Source: Bacilli bacterium (lineage in GTDB: Bacteria; Bacillota_I; Bacilli_A; RF39; UBA660). From it: a stretch of DNA of 24,049 nt. Made by a program: the position numbers and the translations under genes. The DNA lies in NCBI GenBank assembly GCA_016295795.1, contig JAEDKN010000012.1, positions 1 to 24,049 on the forward strand, read 5' to 3'. Each line of letters starts with the position of its first letter. Position 1 is the stretch's first letter. The notes beneath the pieces were generated by a model that was not told the DNA's origin, did no database searches, and saw only the letters and a program-made list of their open reading frames with translations. Below, in pieces: positions 21,193 through 24,049 of this stretch.

Positions 21193-21684
21193 ATGAGTAA
21201 GTTTTGTCCAAAATGTGGTAATGAATTAAACGATAATGCAAATTTTTGCAACAAGTGCGGTGAAGCATTAGATTCAAAAGAAACCAAAGAAGAGAGTAGT
21301 ACTACAGTAATAAATAATGTTTATGTTAATAATAATCTTCCAGTTATTACTAAAAGAGATATATTAACAGCTGTAATATTATCTTTTGTAACTTGTGGAA
21401 TCTACGGGATATATTGGTTTATAACAATGACTGACGAATCAAATACTGTTAATGGAAATGATAATACATCTGGAGGCTTAGCATTTTTATTTTCATTACT
21501 TAGCTGTGGAATTTATTTTTACTATTGGAACTACAAAATGGGACAAAAAATGCATGAGGCAGGAAAAAGATATGGTAAAGATATTCAAGATAATTCAGTA
21601 CTTTACCTAGTGTTGTCGCTATTTGGATTTGGAATAGTTAATTATTGTTTAATTCAAAATGATTTAAATAAGTTTGCAGAATAA
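21193..21684 (+). CDS. zinc-ribbon plus DUF4234 membrane protein
   Basis: 163 residues. An N-terminal zinc ribbon (CPKC at 5-8, CNKC at 19-22) is followed by a Ser/Glu/Thr linker and a strand-like VINNVYVNN. Three or so hydrophobic segments come next (about 57-80, 92-113, 134-155), with CGIYGIYWF and CGIYFYYWNY; this repeated G-I-Y-x-x-Y-W pattern marks DUF4234. Its job is unknown. The zinc ribbon is probably cytoplasmic. The stop codon overlaps the next ATG by one base (TAATG), so it is coupled to the DUF2752 protein, which suggests a joint function at the membrane. Confidence 0.88.
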   Translation: MSKFCPKCGNELNDNANFCNKCGEALDSKETKEESSTTVINNVYVNNNLPVITKRDILTAVILSFVTCGIYGIYWFITMTDESNTVNGNDNTSGGLAFLFSLLSCGIYFYYWNYKMGQKMHEAGKRYGKDIQDNSVLYLVLSLFGFGIVNYCLIQNDLNKFAE

Positions 21685-22082
21685 TGAAAAGAGTTTTAAA
21701 AGTGATATCTATTTTATTATCGATTTTGTTGATAATGGGTGGATATTGTTTTTTAAATTACAGATTCAATTTTTCTGTTCCTTGCATATTTCATAAAATA
21801 ACAGGACTATATTGCCCTGGATGTGGTGTAACTAGAATGCTATTTTCCATGATTAAATTAGACTTTTATCAAGCGTTTAGGTATAATCCATTGGTATTTA
21901 TTATGTTACTATTATACATACTATATAAATTTCTAAGTATTGTATTTGAACTATGTTTTAAAAGAAAAATAAAAATTCCTAAACATATTTATTATATAAT
22001 ATTGATTATAGTAATACTCTTTGGAATAGTAAGAAATCTACCCGTTCCCGTTTTTGAATACTTAAAGCCAACTGTCTTATAA
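21684..22082 (+). CDS. DUF2752 membrane protein
   Basis: 132 residues. The family motif is complete: CIFHKITGLYCPGCGVTRM, then DFYQAFRYNPLVF, between the first membrane segment (about 6-25) and two later ones (about 70-92, 102-120). The CPGCG cysteines are conserved across the family and may bind metal or form a redox pair, but no function is established. It starts on the stop codon of the DUF4234 gene, and no separate promoter or ribosome site better than GCAGAA is visible, so translation should depend on that gene. A strong terminator overlaps its stop. Confidence 0.9.
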   Translation: MKRVLKVISILLSILLIMGGYCFLNYRFNFSVPCIFHKITGLYCPGCGVTRMLFSMIKLDFYQAFRYNPLVFIMLLLYILYKFLSIVFELCFKRKIKIPKHIYYIILIIVILFGIVRNLPVPVFEYLKPTVL

Positions 22083-22107
22083 ATATAGAATTTTTCTATA
22101 TTTTTTA
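22081..22107 (+). terminator. Rho-independent terminator
   Basis: AAATATAGAA (22081-22090) pairs with TTCTATATTT (22094-22103) over three T, with further T after the stem. It ends the three-gene operon. Confidence 0.85.
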
Positions 22108-22139
22108 GTTGTAATGATTTATTCGTTTTTTCAAGATTT

Positions 22140-22154
22140 CACTATAATATAGTG
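22140..22154 (+). promoter_or_regulatory. palindrome over a perfect -10 box
   Basis: CACTATAATATAGTG is a 15-base inverted repeat (centre A22147) that contains TATAAT (22143-22148). No good -35 is visible at 16-18 bases upstream, so the promoter may need an activator. The palindrome may instead act as an operator or as a small hairpin before the ribosome site GGGAGGTGA. Confidence 0.5.
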
Positions 22155-22166
22155 GGAGGTGAAATT

Positions 22167-23069
22167 TTGAATTATTTTATTTATCCAATGAAATATATGA
22201 GAATAACTCAAAGTTATAATGGAACAATTTCTCATAAATTACATTGGTATAATGCTAAAGACTATAAAGATTATCCAATCGACGATGGAGGTAAGGATAA
22301 AACTAGAGACGGAATATATTGTCCTTGTGATGAAATGAAAGTAACTAGAATAAAAGGAGTAGGTAATAATAAAATTACTAATACTATTTGGTTGGTCTCA
22401 ACCTCTAAAGTTAAAACTCCAACATTTAACGATTATGCATTTATGGCATTAACTCATTCTAACGATATTGATTTTAAAGATATAAAAGTAGGAAAAATAT
22501 TTAAGCGAGGAGATTTAATAGTTAAAGAAGGAGAAAACATTAATGTCTCAACACACATTCATATGAGTTTTGGTAGGGGAAGTTCCAATGATTGGATTTA
22601 TAATTCAAACGATAAGTTAGTTATAAAAGGAGATACAAAGAAACCAGAAGAAGTATGCTATGTAGACAAGGATTTTACAGTTATAAAAAATGATGGAGGA
22701 ATAAAGTGGGCAAATAAACCAGTTTATTTAGGTTCTCCAGTAAAAAGAAATGATAGTTTAAATCAAATACAAATTAATACTACTGATTTACGCGCTAGAA
22801 AAACTCCAAATGGAGAGATTTTAGGTTATGTAAATAAAGGAATATATAATATAATCGAAAAAATTAGTGAAAAATCTTACACTTGGTATAAAGTAGAAAA
22901 TTTTTGGGTGGCTTATTCCAAAAATTGGGCTGAGCTATTTTTAAAAAAAGAACAACCACAAATTATAGAACAAGATAAAGAAGAAGTAGTAACAGAAAAT
23001 GTCAAGGAAAATAAAAAAGGTATTTGGAATAAGATAATAGAATTTTTTAAAAAAATATTTGGATCATAA
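22167..23069 (+). CDS. phage-endolysin-like M23 metallopeptidase with SH3 domain
   Basis: 300 residues from the TTG at 22167, five bases after GGGAGGTG; the in-frame GTG at 22152 precedes that site. The catalytic domain (about 1-158) resembles M23 endolysins of gut Firmicute phages: SHKLHWY (His23), YPIDDGG (Asp39 or Asp36), FYCPCDEM-like IYCPCDEMKVTRI, ALTHS (His97) and STHIHMSFGRG (His130 and His132, the HxH zinc pair). Such enzymes cut peptide cross-links of peptidoglycan. A bacterial SH3 domain (about 200-256, LRARKTPNGEILG, YTWYKVENFWVAY) should bind the wall. An acidic linker leads to an amphipathic tail, GIWNKIIEFFKKIFGS. There is no signal peptide, no holin and no phage gene nearby, so it is an orphan lysin or prophage remnant. 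Activity is inferred. Confidence 0.85.
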   Translation: MNYFIYPMKYMRITQSYNGTISHKLHWYNAKDYKDYPIDDGGKDKTRDGIYCPCDEMKVTRIKGVGNNKITNTIWLVSTSKVKTPTFNDYAFMALTHSNDIDFKDIKVGKIFKRGDLIVKEGENINVSTHIHMSFGRGSSNDWIYNSNDKLVIKGDTKKPEEVCYVDKDFTVIKNDGGIKWANKPVYLGSPVKRNDSLNQIQINTTDLRARKTPNGEILGYVNKGIYNIIEKISEKSYTWYKVENFWVAYSKNWAELFLKKEQPQIIEQDKEEVVTENVKENKKGIWNKIIEFFKKIFGS

Positions 23070-23100
23070 CTTTGTCAATAATTGTAATATAATCGTTCTT

Positions 23101-23133
23101 CTATAAAAATAATATAAGAATATGTTTTTATAG
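23101..23133 (+). promoter_or_regulatory. inverted repeat ahead of the ATPase gene
   Basis: CTATAAAAA (23101-23109) and TTTTTATAG (23125-23133) form nine perfect pairs around 15 bases. The 3' arm ends in the first bases of TAGGAGG, the ribosome site, so it could affect translation. The stem is nearly all A-T. Confidence 0.4.
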
Positions 23134-23147
23134 GAGGATCAAATTAT

Positions 23148-24041
23148 ATGAATATAAATGATAATGGATTAAATATCAAAGAAGTAGAACATAATAGAAC
23201 ACAATATGGAAGCAATACTATTTCGATAACTAAAAATAATAAATTTATAAATATATTAATGGCCTCTTTATCAGATCCGATCATAAAAATTCTTTTAATA
23301 GCATTAGGAATAAAAATAGTTTTTCTGTTTCAAGATTTTGATTGGTATGAAACAATAGGAATATTAATAGCTATATTTGTAGCTTCTTTCATATCATCTG
23401 TATCAGAATATGGTAGTGAGAAAGCCTTTATAAAAATGCAAGAAGAAGCAAGCAAGATAAAATGTAGGGTAAAAAGAGAGGGAAAAGTATCTGAAATTTC
23501 AATAGACGAAGTAGTGACCGGGGATCTTGTATTATTGGAACCTGGAGATAAAATCCCTGCAGATGGCTATTTAATAAAAGGAGAAATAACAGTAGATGAA
23601 TCTTCTTTAAACGGAGAAGCTAAAGAAATTTATAAAGAACCAATTGATAGTTGGAAAAATACAATAAATGATAAAAATAAAGTCTACAGAGGTACTGTTG
23701 TATATTCTAACACTGCATATATGAAAGTAACTCAAGTTGGAGAAAATACTTTGTATGGAAAAATAACTCATGAATTAGAAGAGGTTCAACCTATAAGTCC
23801 TCTAAAAGTTAGACTCACAAATCTTGCCAAAATAATAAGTCGAATTGGATATGTTAGTTCTTTCTTAGTAAGTTTTTCTTATTTGTTTTCGGTAATAGTT
23901 ATCAATAATAATTTTGATGTTAATTTAATAAGAGAAACATTAACTAATTTTCCACTCATTACTTCACATATCCTATATGCCTTAACTCTCAGTGTAACGA
24001 TCATAGTTGTTGCAGTACCTGAAGGGTTACATCTACTATGA
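23148..24041 (+). CDS. calcium-type P-type ATPase, N-terminal part; frame broken at the window end
   Basis: Only 297 of an expected roughly 850-900 residues. The ATG follows AGGAGG at ten bases. Present are the N-terminal cytoplasmic segment, the first two membrane helices (about 35-60, 68-88), and the actuator domain (about 100-215) with TGDLVLLEPGDKIPADG and DESSLNGEAKE, the counterpart of the TGES dephosphorylation loop. Helix 3 follows, then helix 4 with the ion-binding motif VAVPEGL (288-294). In relatives PEGLP is followed by a long helix; here the frame reads PEGLHLL and stops at a TGA (24039-24041). The next frame reads ATG ATA ATT AAT (24038-24049), matching the expected continuation MIIN. 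So there is either a frameshift or an error at the contig edge. PMCA/Ca2+ type is inferred from PEGL and NGE. The phosphorylation domain is off the window. Confidence 0.85.
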   Translation: MNINDNGLNIKEVEHNRTQYGSNTISITKNNKFINILMASLSDPIIKILLIALGIKIVFLFQDFDWYETIGILIAIFVASFISSVSEYGSEKAFIKMQEEASKIKCRVKREGKVSEISIDEVVTGDLVLLEPGDKIPADGYLIKGEITVDESSLNGEAKEIYKEPIDSWKNTINDKNKVYRGTVVYSNTAYMKVTQVGENTLYGKITHELEEVQPISPLKVRLTNLAKIISRIGYVSSFLVSFSYLFSVIVINNNFDVNLIRETLTNFPLITSHILYALTLSVTIIVVAVPEGLHLL

Positions 24042-24049
24042 TAATTAAT

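Noticed and set aside
23072..23093. Promoter TTGTCA...TATAAT before the ATPase gene
   Set aside because: The boxes are only ten bases apart, too close for sigma-A, and no alternative -35 fits.
1..24049. Mycoplasma-type genetic code (UGA as Trp)
   Set aside because: UGA ends at least the deacylase gene and the 90-aa gene at sensible positions, conserved Trp residues use TGG, and sporulation genes are present.

Overview
The window looks like one contig from a very AT-rich, low-GC Firmicute, probably an uncultured gut member of the Bacilli or RF39/Erysipelotrichia-like group. The evidence is strong GGAGG-type ribosome binding sites, frequent hairpin-plus-U-run terminators, consensus TTGACA/TATAAT promoters, a Bacillus-like elongator tRNA-Met, and the sporulation genes spoIID, spoIIGA and sigE. 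UGA is used as a stop at 20672-20674 and 21153-21155, so this is genetic code 11 and not a Mycoplasma-type code. Every gene I can support lies on the + strand. I see no CRISPR array, transposase or integrase.

Layout. Positions 1-5622 are an envelope/surface region: the tail of an upstream gene, an IseA-like membrane-anchored protein, two unknown membrane proteins, and two tandem surface proteins. Those two share one N-terminal export and beta-sandwich module but have different C-terminal domains (a ten-copy BspA-type repeat array, and a DUF6273-like domain). Positions 5660-8952 hold trigger factor (tig), a small unknown anchored protein and a phosphohexomutase. Positions 8984-13614 are a self-contained drug-efflux-type operon: a TetR regulator with a palindromic operator inside its own promoter, then the two overlapping halves of a heterodimeric ABC exporter with one degenerate and one consensus nucleotide-binding domain.

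Positions 13678-16537 are a compact sporulation cluster: SpoIID (peptidoglycan lytic enzyme of engulfment), SpoIIGA (membrane protease) and pro-sigma-E (its substrate). After it comes a non-coding stretch with an isolated, perfect anti-16S Shine-Dalgarno sequence and a strong terminator, then a short-chain dehydrogenase and an unknown helical protein.

Positions 18491-20170 are the most unusual part. An intact elongator tRNA-Met with its terminator is followed by a gene for a membrane-anchored, cysteine-rich protein with three InlB/Flg_new-type repeats. Next come a near-consensus promoter with no ORF behind it, and a decayed second copy of the tRNA whose 3' end and terminator are still 40 bp identical to the first. 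This is either the scar of a small element inserted at the tRNA 3' end or a decayed tandem duplication.

Positions 20210-24049 hold a YbaK-type tRNA deacylase, a three-gene operon (unknown 90-aa protein, zinc-ribbon DUF4234 protein, DUF2752 protein), and an orphan phage-type M23 endolysin with an SH3 domain and an amphipathic C-terminal tail. The last gene is the start of a calcium-type P-type ATPase, whose reading frame breaks a few bases before the end of the window.
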